Of a DNA stretch of 53,233 bases, positions 25,328-33,489 are shown piece after piece. This stretch comes from CAYJLC01 sp044426345 (GTDB lineage: Bacteria; Bacillota; Clostridia; Oscillospirales; Butyricicoccaceae): contig JAWXUP010000011.1 in the NCBI GenBank assembly GCA_044426345.1, positions 1-53,233 on the forward strand, read 5' to 3'. Below the pieces are notes generated by a model. It worked only from the letters and a program-made list of their open reading frames with translations. It was not told where the DNA came from and did no database searches. The first letter of the stretch is position 1; each line of letters opens with the position of its first letter. The position numbers were made by a program, and so were the translations under genes.

Positions 25328-26140
25328 ATGAAAGCTTTAAAACACACTTCCACTCCTTATTTAGTGTGGATGGCAATATTTATGATAGTACCGTTAGGTC
25401 TTATCGTATATTTCGCATTTACCGACTCTTCAGGTGCTTTTACACTTGATAATCTATCGTCTGTAGGCCGTTATTCGCCAGTAATTTTAAAAAGCTTATG
25501 GCTTGCCTTTATCGCAACAGTAATTTGCCTTATAATTGCATATCCGTTGGCATTAATTTTGTCGAATATGAAATTCCGTAAACAAAAAATGATGCTAATG
25601 CTAGTAATGTTACCTATGTGGATGAACTATTTACTTCGTACTTACGCGTGGATGACTTTGCTTGAAGATACTGGTATTATCAATAGTTTACTAGAAATGA
25701 TGGGCTTTTCCCCTATTCAAATGATTTATACCCAAGGTGCTGTTGTTCTCGGTATGGTGTATAACTATCTTCCATTTATGATTTTACCTCTGTATTCTAT
25801 AATGGTAAAACTTGATAGAAGTGTAATTCACGCCGCACAAGATTTAGGTGCAAATACATTTAACGTATTCACTAAAATTTTAATTCCACTAACAATGCCA
25901 GGCATCATGACAGGTATAACTATGGTTTTCGTACCATCTGTTAGTACATTTATCATCTCAAAAATGCTAGGTGGTGGCGATAATATCTTAATCGGTGACT
26001 TAATCGAACTTCAATTTGCAGGTAGTGCATATAATCCAAACCTAGGTTCTGGTATATCTCTTGTGCTTATGATTATAATTTTACTATGTATGAGCCTTAT
26101 GAACCAATTTGACGGTGAAGATAAGGAGGGTATTATCTAA
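25328..26140 (+). CDS. potB: Spermidine/putrescine ABC transporter permease PotB
   Basis: A 270-residue inner-membrane permease with about six helices. The EAA-type loop that contacts PotA is present as HAAQDLGANTFNVFTKILIP. Residues MWMNYLLRTYAWMTLL match the PotB/PotC family. It starts 1 bp after the potA stop, with GGAGGTG inside potA. Its stop overlaps the potC start by one base. Confidence 0.94.
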   Translation: MKALKHTSTPYLVWMAIFMIVPLGLIVYFAFTDSSGAFTLDNLSSVGRYSPVILKSLWLAFIATVICLIIAYPLALILSNMKFRKQKMMLMLVMLPMWMNYLLRTYAWMTLLEDTGIINSLLEMMGFSPIQMIYTQGAVVLGMVYNYLPFMILPLYSIMVKLDRSVIHAAQDLGANTFNVFTKILIPLTMPGIMTGITMVFVPSVSTFIISKMLGGGDNILIGDLIELQFAGSAYNPNLGSGISLVLMIIILLCMSLMNQFDGEDKEGII

Positions 26141-26955
26141 TGAAAAAATACCTTTCAAGATCTTATCTTGCAGTCGTTCTTTCGTTTTTGTATTTGCCAC
26201 TTTCAGTGCTTATGCTTTTCTCATTCAACGACTCAAAACTTCGTTCTGTATGGACAGGTTTCACGCTAGACTGGTACAAAGAACTATTCAATAACTCTGT
26301 TATACTAGATTCTTTCAGAAATACGCTTATCGTAGCATTTATAGCAACAGCTGTAGCAACACTTATCGGAACAATCGCAGCAATTGGTATAAACAATATG
26401 AACAAAGGTTTAAAAATGGTAGTTATGAATATTACTTATCTGCCAATTATCAACCCAGAAATCGTTACTGGTGTATCGCTTATGCTTTTATATGTATTTA
26501 TGAGAAATACGCTTAACATTCCAATCGAGGCAGGTTTTACCACGCTTATTTTAGCACATATAACCTTCTGTATTCCTTATGTAATACTAAATGTATTGCC
26601 GAAATTACGTCAGCTAGACGGTAGCATTTACGAAGCTGCAAGCGATTTAGGTTGCAACCCTATTCAAACAATTACACGAGTTATTATACCAGAAATTATG
26701 CCTGGTATCGTGGCTGGTGCGTTAATAGCATTCACTATGTCTATCGATGACTTCGTAATCAGTTATTTCGTTAGTGGACCTACTTCGCAAACCCTTCCTA
26801 TAACAATTTATTCTATGACTAGAAAACGCGTAAGCCCTGAAATAAATGCGTTGTCTACAATAATTTTTGGTGTTGTGCTATTGATTTTGTTTATATCGAA
26901 TTACCTAGATATAAGAAAAGAAACTGCGCAAAAAGCACTGGAACAGGAGGATTAG
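26140..26955 (+). CDS. potC: Spermidine/putrescine ABC transporter permease PotC
   Basis: Second permease, 271 residues and about six helices. The EAA loop is EAASDLGCNPIQTITRVIIP, and MSIDDFVISYFVSGP is a characteristic PotC segment. Overlapping start with potB (ATG shares the A of its TAA) implies tight coupling, and GGAGGG lies upstream. Confidence 0.94.
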   Translation: MKKYLSRSYLAVVLSFLYLPLSVLMLFSFNDSKLRSVWTGFTLDWYKELFNNSVILDSFRNTLIVAFIATAVATLIGTIAAIGINNMNKGLKMVVMNITYLPIINPEIVTGVSLMLLYVFMRNTLNIPIEAGFTTLILAHITFCIPYVILNVLPKLRQLDGSIYEAASDLGCNPIQTITRVIIPEIMPGIVAGALIAFTMSIDDFVISYFVSGPTSQTLPITIYSMTRKRVSPEINALSTIIFGVVLLILFISNYLDIRKETAQKALEQED

Positions 26956-26958
26956 GCG

Positions 26959-28185
26959 ATGAAAAAAATATTTACAGCCTTTTTATGTGTACTCTTGATG
27001 TCTAATGCTATAATTTCAGCCTCTGCTTATGAATATACATACCTCGATATGGACTTAGATTTAGAATATTATGAAAAATTCAAGGACGATAATATCTCGA
27101 TTAACGTATATAACTGGGGCGAATATATCTCAGACGGTTCTGATGATAGCATTGATGTTAATGCTGAATTTGAGGAGCTTACAGGAATTACCGTAAACTA
27201 CACGAACTTTGCGACAAACGAAGATTTATACGCAAAACTTAAAGGTGGACTTGCGCAATATGACGTTATAATCCCATCTGAATATATGATTTCTCGTATG
27301 ATAGACGAAGATATGCTTGAAAAATTAGATTTTTCTAACATTCCAAACTTTGAATATATCGACGATGACTTTAAAAATCAAGCTTATGACCCTGATAATG
27401 AATATGCAGTTCCTTATACTTGGGGTACAATTGGTATTATTTATAACACTTCGTATATAGATGCAGACGATGATATGGCAACTTGGGACGCTTTATGGAA
27501 CGAAAAATATACCGATAAAATTCTTATGTTTTCAAATCAACGTGATGCTTTTGGTATTGCGATGAAGAAAAATGGTTTTTCGATGAACTCAGTTTCAGAG
27601 GAAGAATATAATATTGCTTTAGCTGACTTAAAAGAACAAAAAATCGTACTTCAAGCATATGTAATGGACGAAATTTTTGATAAAATGGCTAGTGGCGAAG
27701 CTTGGATTGCACCATATTACGCTGGCGATGCTGTTGTAATGATGGATATGAACGAAGATTTGGCATTTGCTACGCCTGTTGAAGGCACTAACAGATTTTT
27801 AGATGCTATGTGCATTCCAAAAGGTTCTACGCAAAAAGCAGCTGCAGAAATGTATATCAATTTTATGTGTGAACCAGAAATTGGTGCAGCAAATATCGAA
27901 TATATCTGTTATTCAACACCAAACTGGGCGAGTTACGCTTTGCTTGACGAGGAAACCCAAGAAGATGAAATGATTTACCCTCCAGATGAAATTTTGGAGC
28001 AAAGTGAGTATTATATAACTCTTCCAGACGAGATAAACCTTATGATGGACAGTATGTGGGCAGAACTATTAACCGAAAGCACTGGTTACAGTCAATGGGT
28101 TGTAATCGCGATTTTGCTGATTCTTTCAATATCTTCTGTTGCAATAAATGTTTCAAGGTATAAACGAAAGCATAGAGATTATTAA
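26959..28185 (+). CDS. potD: Polyamine-binding protein PotD with C-terminal membrane anchor
   Basis: The extracellular solute receptor, 408 residues. A signal peptide ends at about ISASA-YEY and has no lipobox Cys. The PotD fold signatures are INVYNWGEYIS, YDVIIPSEYMISRM, YAVPYTWGTIGIIYN, IAPYYAGDAVVM and FLDAMCIPKGS. A C-terminal helix (about 378-398, QWVVIAILLILSISSVAINV) followed by basic SRYKRKHRDY would tether it to the membrane, replacing the usual lipid anchor. AGGAGG precedes the ATG. Ligand specificity within polyamines is not resolved. Confidence 0.93.
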   Translation: MKKIFTAFLCVLLMSNAIISASAYEYTYLDMDLDLEYYEKFKDDNISINVYNWGEYISDGSDDSIDVNAEFEELTGITVNYTNFATNEDLYAKLKGGLAQYDVIIPSEYMISRMIDEDMLEKLDFSNIPNFEYIDDDFKNQAYDPDNEYAVPYTWGTIGIIYNTSYIDADDDMATWDALWNEKYTDKILMFSNQRDAFGIAMKKNGFSMNSVSEEEYNIALADLKEQKIVLQAYVMDEIFDKMASGEAWIAPYYAGDAVVMMDMNEDLAFATPVEGTNRFLDAMCIPKGSTQKAAAEMYINFMCEPEIGAANIEYICYSTPNWASYALLDEETQEDEMIYPPDEILEQSEYYITLPDEINLMMDSMWAELLTESTGYSQWVVIAILLILSISSVAINVSRYKRKHRDY

Positions 28186-28190
28186 TATTT

Positions 28191-28228
28191 AACAGCGAAT
28201 GATGAAGTTTATGTCATTCGCTGTTTTT
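28191..28228 (+). terminator. Terminator of potABCD
   Basis: 12-bp perfect stem AACAGCGAATGA / TCATTCGCTGTT, 11-nt loop, T tail. Confidence 0.93.
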
Positions 28229-28268
28229 GTTATAATGTTGGAATTTAGAGACGGTCTGTGGCTGTCCA

Positions 28269-28399
28269 TTATGCCGATACGTCCGATTAAATTTTAAATC
28301 GTGTAAATTTATGATGTGGCACGGGTGGTCATTCACTTCCCGTTATGCCGATACGTCCGATTAAATTTTAAATCGTGTAAATTTATGATGTGGCACGGG
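28269..28399 (+). repeat. Tandem duplication, two 57-bp identical copies at 74-bp period
   Basis: The segment beginning TTATGCCGATACGTCCGATT and ending ATGATGTGGCACGGG occurs at 28269-28325 and 28343-28399 without differences. Confidence 0.9.
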
Positions 28400-28486
28400 C
28401 GAACACTGTTCGCCCCTACTGGGTGTGATGATTTTATGCAAAGATATTTTTTCGTGCCACGGTACGTCGAGGACGCCGTACCCTAC
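28393..28486 (+). repeat. R1 palindromic repeats, two units
   Basis: GGCACGGGCGAACACTGTTC, then GCCCCTAC (28392-28419), and GCCACGGTACGTCGAGGACG, then CCGTACCCTAC (about 28456-28486). Same flanks, different cores. Confidence 0.75.
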
Positions 28487-28515
28487 TGGTTCGTTGTTTT
28501 TATTATTCATTGCTA

Positions 28516-28544
28516 TTGTATTAATGGACAAAAAAAGGTATAAT
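28516..28544 (+). promoter_or_regulatory. SigA-type promoter of nadE
   Basis: TTGTAT (28516-28521), 17 bp, perfect TATAAT (28539-28544). Confidence 0.65.
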
Positions 28545-28572
28545 ATAATAAAAAACTCTTAGGAGGAAATGT

Positions 28573-30480
28573 ATGAAAGATGGATTTTTAAAGGTGGCTA
28601 CGGCTACTACTGATATAAAAGTTGCAAATTGCCCTTATAATACAGAAAGAATTTTGCAAAAAATCGACGAGGCGCATAAAAATGGTGCAAAACTTATTGT
28701 TTTCCCTGAACTTTGTATCACTGGTTACACTTGTGGTGACTTGTTTTTACATAAAACTTTGCTAAAATCTGCTGAAGAAAGCGTTGTGAAAATTGCTAAG
28801 CACACTGCAAAATTAGAAATTTTAATCGCAGTAGGCGTACCTGTTATGCTACAAAATTCGCTTTATAACTGTGCTTGTATTATGTACAAAGGAGAAATTT
28901 TCGGTCTTGTTCCTAAAACTAATATTCCAAATTATTCTGAATTTTATGAGGCAAGATACTTCACAAAAGGCGAAAAAAATCAAGGTTTTATATCATACGC
29001 TGGACAAGATGTACGTTTTGGCTCTGGATTACTATTACAACACGAATATATGCCGGAATTTAAAGTAGGATTTGAAATTTGCGAAGATGTTTGGGTTACC
29101 AATCCCCCATCTTGCGACTTAGCACTAAAAGGTGCAACTATCATCGGAAATCTGTCTGCATCTGATGAAATTGCAATGAAATCAAGCTATAGACGAAATT
29201 TAATCGCTATGCAATCTGGTAGAACCGTATCGGCTTATCTTTACGCAAGTGCTGGAGAAGGCGAAAGTTCTACAGATATGGTATACGCTGGGCATAATAT
29301 AATCGCCGAAAATGGCACAATTTTAAGCGAAACTAAACTTTTCAGCACTGGCATTAACTACGCTGACATCGATTTGGAAAAATTAGTCCACGAACGCCGT
29401 AGAATGTCTAGCTTCGACACGTGTCGTATCGAGGACGATACCGTGATTTATTCTTTTGATATGGATTTATCCGACACAAAAATAGACAGAAAATTTGCAC
29501 AAACTCCTTTCGTTCCACAAAATCGCGATGAACTTACCGAGCGTTGTGAAGAAATTTTAAGCTTACAAGCTCACGGATTAGCAACAAGATTAAAACATAC
29601 GCACGCAAAAACTGCTGTAATAGGTCTTTCTGGTGGACTAGACTCTGCCCTAGCCTTAGTAGTTACAGCTAAAGCTTTCGATATTTTAGGACGAGATAGA
29701 GCCGATATAATCTGCGTTACAATGCCTTGTTTTGGCACAACTTCTCGCACAAAAAATAATGCAATTAAATTATCAGAGGCGTATAGTACTCAACTTTTAG
29801 ATATAAATATTCGTGACAGTGTAAATCAGCATTTTTCAGATATCGGTCATGATGGAGAAACTCTAGACGTTACTTTTGAAAATGCACAAGCACGTATGAG
29901 AACGCAAATTTTAATGAATTTAGCGAACAAAAACGGTGGATTGGTTATCGGTACTGGTGATTTATCAGAACTTGCGCTCGGTTGGGCGACCTATAACGGC
30001 GACCATATGTCGATGTATGCAGTAAACGCCTCTGTTCCGAAAACACTAGTGCGTTATTTGATTGGTTATGAAGCACAAAAAAACGAAAAACTTCGTGAAG
30101 TATTAGAAGATGTGCTTGACACACCAGTTAGTCCTGAGCTTTTGCCACCAAAAGACGGTGAAATATCGCAAAAAACCGAAGAATTGGTTGGACCTTATGA
30201 ACTTCACGACTTTTTCTTATACTATTTACTTCGTTTCGGATATTCTCCACGCAAAATTTACCGAATAGCTAAATTATCTTTTGATGGTGTTTATGACGAT
30301 GAGACAATAAAAAAATGGTTAGTTATTTTCATCAGAAGATTTTTCTCTCAACAGTTTAAACGCTCGTGTATTCCAGATGGACCAAAAGTTGGTTCGGTGA
30401 CGTTATCTCCTCGTGGCGATTTACGTATGCCATCTGATGCTTGCTCAGATATTTGGCTTACAGAGGCTGAAAGTTTATAA
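28573..30480 (+). CDS. nadE: Glutamine-dependent NAD+ synthetase
   Basis: A 635-residue two-domain enzyme making NAD+ from deamido-NAD+, ATP and glutamine. The N-terminal glutaminase (nitrilase-type) domain has the Glu/Lys/Cys triad in VFPELCITGY, LVPKTNIPNYSEF and GFEICEDVWV. The C-terminal synthetase has the ATP P-loop GLSGGLDSALAL and the GTGDLSELALGW motif. Full length, intact. AGGAGG precedes the ATG. Monocistronic between its own promoter and terminator. Confidence 0.97.
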   Translation: MKDGFLKVATATTDIKVANCPYNTERILQKIDEAHKNGAKLIVFPELCITGYTCGDLFLHKTLLKSAEESVVKIAKHTAKLEILIAVGVPVMLQNSLYNCACIMYKGEIFGLVPKTNIPNYSEFYEARYFTKGEKNQGFISYAGQDVRFGSGLLLQHEYMPEFKVGFEICEDVWVTNPPSCDLALKGATIIGNLSASDEIAMKSSYRRNLIAMQSGRTVSAYLYASAGEGESSTDMVYAGHNIIAENGTILSETKLFSTGINYADIDLEKLVHERRRMSSFDTCRIEDDTVIYSFDMDLSDTKIDRKFAQTPFVPQNRDELTERCEEILSLQAHGLATRLKHTHAKTAVIGLSGGLDSALALVVTAKAFDILGRDRADIICVTMPCFGTTSRTKNNAIKLSEAYSTQLLDINIRDSVNQHFSDIGHDGETLDVTFENAQARMRTQILMNLANKNGGLVIGTGDLSELALGWATYNGDHMSMYAVNASVPKTLVRYLIGYEAQKNEKLREVLEDVLDTPVSPELLPPKDGEISQKTEELVGPYELHDFFLYYLLRFGYSPRKIYRIAKLSFDGVYDDETIKKWLVIFIRRFFSQQFKRSCIPDGPKVGSVTLSPRGDLRMPSDACSDIWLTEAESL

Positions 30481-30484
30481 TACA

Positions 30485-30524
30485 AAAAGCGAACGACTTT
30501 TATCTTTAGTCGTTCGCTTTTTTA
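30485..30524 (+). terminator. Terminator of nadE
   Basis: 14-bp perfect stem AAAAGCGAACGACT / AGTCGTTCGCTTTT followed by Ts. Confidence 0.93.
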
Positions 30525-30548
30525 TATAATTTTTAATTTTGTAAAAAT

Positions 30549-30581
30549 TTTAAACTTGATTTTAGGTTTAAGTTTTATACT
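30549..30581 (+). promoter_or_regulatory. Candidate response-regulator-dependent promoter (site C)
   Basis: TTTAAACTTGA (30549-30559) and TTTTAGGTTTA (30560-30570), 5 bp, TATACT (30576-30581). The first repeat is identical to that of site A. It lies about 160 bp before the small secreted protein, with site D in between. Confidence 0.6.
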
Positions 30582-30635
30582 TAGCTCATAAGATAAATAT
30601 TGACTAAAACAAAAAACTTTAAAAAACAATTCAGA

Positions 30636-30679
30636 TTTTAATATTATTTTAAGTAGATTTTATGTTGATGTTTTATACT
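30636..30679 (+). promoter_or_regulatory. Candidate response-regulator-dependent promoter (site D)
   Basis: TTTTAAGTAGA (30647-30657) and TTTTATGTTGA (30658-30668), 5 bp, TATACT (30674-30679). A third, weaker copy TTTTAATATTA (30636-30646) lies in phase upstream. The ATG is 66 bp after the -10, as at site A. Confidence 0.65.
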
Positions 30680-30744
30680 TAATTTACAGAATAAAAATTC
30701 AATCAATCTTATAAATTCAATGTACACAAAAAGGAGTAATAATT

Positions 30745-31269
30745 ATGAAAAAACTACTTACAATCGCTTTAATTGCATCACTTACTTTAGCACTTAGTGC
30801 ATCTGCTTTTGCCGATGGAACTACTCAATCTCAACCAAAAATGCAAGGTCAAATGCAAGGTCAAATGCAGGGTCAAATGCAGGGTCAAATGGGCAGAATG
30901 CAAGGTCAAAATTCAAACGAAGAAATGCTTGCAGAACTTGAAGCCTTAGCCGAAGAGGCTGGCTTAACTCTTGAAGAATATATGCAATCTATCGCACCTG
31001 AAAAAACTGAAATGGGCGAAAAAACTGAAATGGCAGAACGTGAAGAACCAACTGAAGAAATGCTTGCTCAAATGGAAGAAAAACAAGCCGAAATGGAAAC
31101 TATGCAAGAAGAAAAAACGACAGAACTTCAAGCTTTAGCTGATGAAGCTGGCTTAACTCTTGAAGAATATATGGAAGAATATTGTCAATTCCAAGGTGGT
31201 CAAATGAACAAAATGCAAGGACAAATGGGTCAAGGTGGCCAAATGAATATGCAAGGTGGCAGAAGATAA
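30745..31269 (+). CDS. Small secreted Met/Gln/Glu-rich repeat protein
   Basis: A 174-residue protein with a signal peptide cleaved at about A23 (SAFA-DG). Four MQGQ repeats follow (12-bp DNA repeats at 30841-30888). Then come two copies of a helical motif, EALAEEAGLTLEEYMQ and QALADEAGLTLEEYME, separated by a Glu/Met/Lys-rich linker. The tail is Gln/Met/Gly-rich and ends MQGGRR. It has no lipobox or wall-anchor motif. It resembles no family I recognise. The Met-rich tail and Gly-Arg-Arg end match those of the lipoprotein at 21579-23792, and both are preceded by the same promoter type. Confidence 0.8.
   Translation: MKKLLTIALIASLTLALSASAFADGTTQSQPKMQGQMQGQMQGQMQGQMGRMQGQNSNEEMLAELEALAEEAGLTLEEYMQSIAPEKTEMGEKTEMAEREEPTEEMLAQMEEKQAEMETMQEEKTTELQALADEAGLTLEEYMEEYCQFQGGQMNKMQGQMGQGGQMNMQGGRR
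30841..30888 (+). repeat. 12-bp tandem repeat encoding MQGQ
   Basis: Four copies of ATGCA(A/G)GGTCAA in frame, the first two and last two identical to each other; a fifth follows after a short break at about 30899. Confidence 0.9.
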
Positions 31270-31425
31270 TAAACATACAGTAATTAATTTTAATCTTTTT
31301 TTGCCTTTTTTTCGCCTTTTTATTACCCCCATTTCGCCATATGTTTTACATATCTCGCTGTATATTTTTACATTTTTATACTATATTATATTAATTATTA
31401 AATTACTAAAGAGGGGTACCGCATT

Positions 31426-32109
31426 ATGTACAAAACAATTTATATTTCGGAAAATGATAAAAATATTTCTTCACAACTAGCTTCTCAATTTAACAACAAC
31501 GACGATTTAGCCGTGAGTTTTGACAATGGTTTAGAATTATTATTAGAATTTTCGAAAAAACCTTGCGATTTAATAATTGTAAATTCTGATTCGCCTATCG
31601 TGAATGGATATGATTTAAGTCGTGAGATTCGCAAAACTAGTGATGTACCAATTATTATGATTTCACAACGTTTAGAAAAAGACTGCGCTATTTCTGCTTT
31701 TGATTCTGGTTGCGATGATTTTATTGAATTTCCAATAGATGTTCGTGAAATTTATATAAAATCTAAAATTATTTTTAAAAGAATAGGTAATATGCCCGAG
31801 CATAAGCGTGCAACAGTTCTTACTCATAATACGTTCAAAATAAATTTAAACGCTCATACAGCAAAAATAAACAATCAACCAATATCATTAACACCAAAAG
31901 AATTTAATCTTCTTGTGCTATTAATAGAAAATAAAAACCAAGTTTTCTCTAGAGAACAAATAATACAAAATGTTTGGCAATATGACATCGAATGTGATAT
32001 TCGTCAAGTAGACCACTTAATCAAACGTCTACGCAAAAAACTCAAACAATATAGCGACGATTTTAAAATAGACACCGTTTGGGGTTTAGGTTATAAATTA
32101 TCTACATAA
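31426..32109 (+). CDS. OmpR-like response regulator with degenerate receiver
   Basis: A 227-residue regulator whose C-terminal winged helix is normal (TPKEFNLLVLL, FSREQIIQNVWQYD, VDHLIKRLRKKL, TVWGLGYKL). The receiver lacks the phosphorylation site: the acceptor Asp is N53 (IIVNSDSP), the acidic pair is reduced to E9-N10-D11, Thr is S80, and the conserved Lys is F102 (IEFPID). It should therefore act without phosphorylation, like known pseudo-receiver regulators. No kinase is adjacent. It lies 156 bp after the small secreted protein. AGAGGGG is 9 bp before the ATG. Confidence 0.9.
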   Translation: MYKTIYISENDKNISSQLASQFNNNDDLAVSFDNGLELLLEFSKKPCDLIIVNSDSPIVNGYDLSREIRKTSDVPIIMISQRLEKDCAISAFDSGCDDFIEFPIDVREIYIKSKIIFKRIGNMPEHKRATVLTHNTFKINLNAHTAKINNQPISLTPKEFNLLVLLIENKNQVFSREQIIQNVWQYDIECDIRQVDHLIKRLRKKLKQYSDDFKIDTVWGLGYKLST

Positions 32110-32149
32110 AAAAACTGACTTCTCAACTTTTGGAGGAGTCAGTTTTTTT
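32107..32149 (+). terminator. Terminator of the degenerate regulator gene
   Basis: Stem AAAAACTGACT / AGTCAGTTTTT with an inner CTC-GAG pairing and T run. Confidence 0.9.
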
Positions 32150-32219
32150 ATATGTGCCAAACTTTTGATAATATAAAAAATATTTTTGCAATTTGTTGTA
32201 TATCAATTCATTCCTGCTA

Positions 32220-32248
32220 TTGCATTAAAGTAAAAATTATGATAAAAT
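32220..32248 (+). promoter_or_regulatory. SigA-type promoter of the YebC gene
   Basis: TTGCAT (32220-32225), 17 bp, TAAAAT (32243-32248). Confidence 0.6.
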
Positions 32249-32283
32249 AGAAATAACGAAAATTTTTAAAAGAGGAGTTTTTC

Positions 32284-32994
32284 ATGGGACGCATACATAA
32301 TATTGAAGGTAAAAAAAATAAAATGGACTCTCAAAGAGGGAAAGTTTTCAACAAACATGCTCGTAGCATTTACGTTGCTGCAAAAGCTGGTGGCGAAGTT
32401 ATCGAATATAACGCGGCACTAAAAATCGCAGTAGATAAAGCAAAAGCAGACAATATGCCAAATGACAATATTGCTCGTGCTATCAAAAAAGCAAGTGGTG
32501 GAGATGGTGAACATTTCGATCATATCACTTACGAAGGTTACGGACCTGGCGGTGTTGCAATTATTATCGAAGTTTTAACTGATAATAAAAACAGAACTGC
32601 TGCAAATATCAGACATCACCTAGACAAAAACGGTGGTAACTTAGGTACATCAGGCTGTGTAGGCTTTATGTTTGACAGAAAAGGCTTAATTCTAATCGAA
32701 TCTGCAGATTCTATCGACGAAGATGCACTTATGGAACTTGCAATCGAATCAGGAGCTGAAGACGTTGTAATCGAAGAAGACGGTTATGAAATAATCACTG
32801 AACCAAATGATTTCGCTGGCGTTAAAGAAGCTTTAGAAGGCGCTGGTTACGTTTTAATTTCAGCTGAAATCACAATGTTACCATCTTCTTACACGGAGCT
32901 TGAAGGCAAGCAAGTTGCAAGAATGGAACGTTTAGTAGATATGCTTGAAGACGATGACGATGTTCAAGAAATTTACCACAATTTAAAACAATAA
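32284..32994 (+). CDS. YebC/PmpR/TACO1 family protein
   Basis: A 236-residue protein of the YebC family. It begins GRIHNIEGKKNKMDSQRGKV and contains DNIARAIKKASGG, YEGYGPGGVAIIIEVLTDNK, NIRHHLDKNGGNLGTSGCVG and the final domain with EMT-like ITMLPSSYTEL. Members were described as transcription regulators and more recently as translation factors helping with proline stretches or mitochondrial COX1. AGAGGAG precedes the ATG. Single gene with its own promoter and terminator. Confidence 0.95.
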   Translation: MGRIHNIEGKKNKMDSQRGKVFNKHARSIYVAAKAGGEVIEYNAALKIAVDKAKADNMPNDNIARAIKKASGGDGEHFDHITYEGYGPGGVAIIIEVLTDNKNRTAANIRHHLDKNGGNLGTSGCVGFMFDRKGLILIESADSIDEDALMELAIESGAEDVVIEEDGYEIITEPNDFAGVKEALEGAGYVLISAEITMLPSSYTELEGKQVARMERLVDMLEDDDDVQEIYHNLKQ

Positions 32995-33000
32995 GATTGT

Positions 33001-33032
33001 AAAATGACTGCATTAATTTGTGGTCATTTTTT
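33001..33032 (+). terminator. Terminator after the YebC gene
   Basis: AAAATGAC pairs with GTCATTTT across a 15-nt loop, then TTTTTTT. Confidence 0.7.
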
Positions 33033-33039
33033 TGTGTGT

Positions 33040-33140
33040 AATAGTGGGACCCTATCCCCCACCTACCTTTTTCGATGTTTTAAAATAGTAAGTACAGATT
33101 TTTTAAACGGTACGTCGAGATCGCCGTACCGTAACGCATA
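33040..33140 (+). repeat. R1 palindromic repeats, diverged
   Basis: GTGGGACCCTATCCCCCAC (about 33045-33063) and CGGTACGTCGAGATCGCCGT (about 33109-33128) resemble the units elsewhere with decayed flanks. Confidence 0.55.
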
Positions 33141-33171
33141 ATAAAATATTCAATTAATAAAACACACGCAA

Positions 33172-33360
33172 CTAACTTTTATTTTCAAATAAATAAACGA
33201 TTGTAACTATACCAGAAACACCAACTAATGCATATATAACTCTTGATATAAGTGACATTTGTCCTCCGAAAAGAAAGGCTACTAGGTCAAAACCGAAAAA
33301 TCCGATAAGTCCCCAGTTTATCGCACCTATTATTACTAACAATAAAGCAAATTTTTTCAT
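33172..33360 (-). CDS. DUF378 family small membrane protein
   Basis: A 62-residue protein with two hydrophobic helices (about 4-22 and 38-57). The first contains the family core IGAINWGLIGFFGFDLVAFL and the second a VGVSGI segment, matching DUF378 (YuzA-like). Function unknown. AAGGAGATG precedes the ATG on the minus strand. Short but well supported by family pattern and ribosome site. Confidence 0.88.
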   Translation of the reverse strand: MKKFALLLVIIGAINWGLIGFFGFDLVAFLFGGQMSLISRVIYALVGVSGIVTIVYLFENKS

Positions 33361-33421
33361 AATTTCATCTCCTTAATTTAGGTTCATTCTTATTGTTTAC
33401 ATTATTTTTAAATTTATGCTA

Positions 33422-33450
33422 TTGTTTTATTGTGCGTTTTTGTATATAAT
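33422..33450 (+). promoter_or_regulatory. SigA-type promoter of ispE
   Basis: TTGTTT (33422-33427), 17 bp, TATAAT (33445-33450). Confidence 0.6.
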
Positions 33451-33489
33451 ATTATTAATAGTCTATAAATAATTTAAAGGAATTTAATT

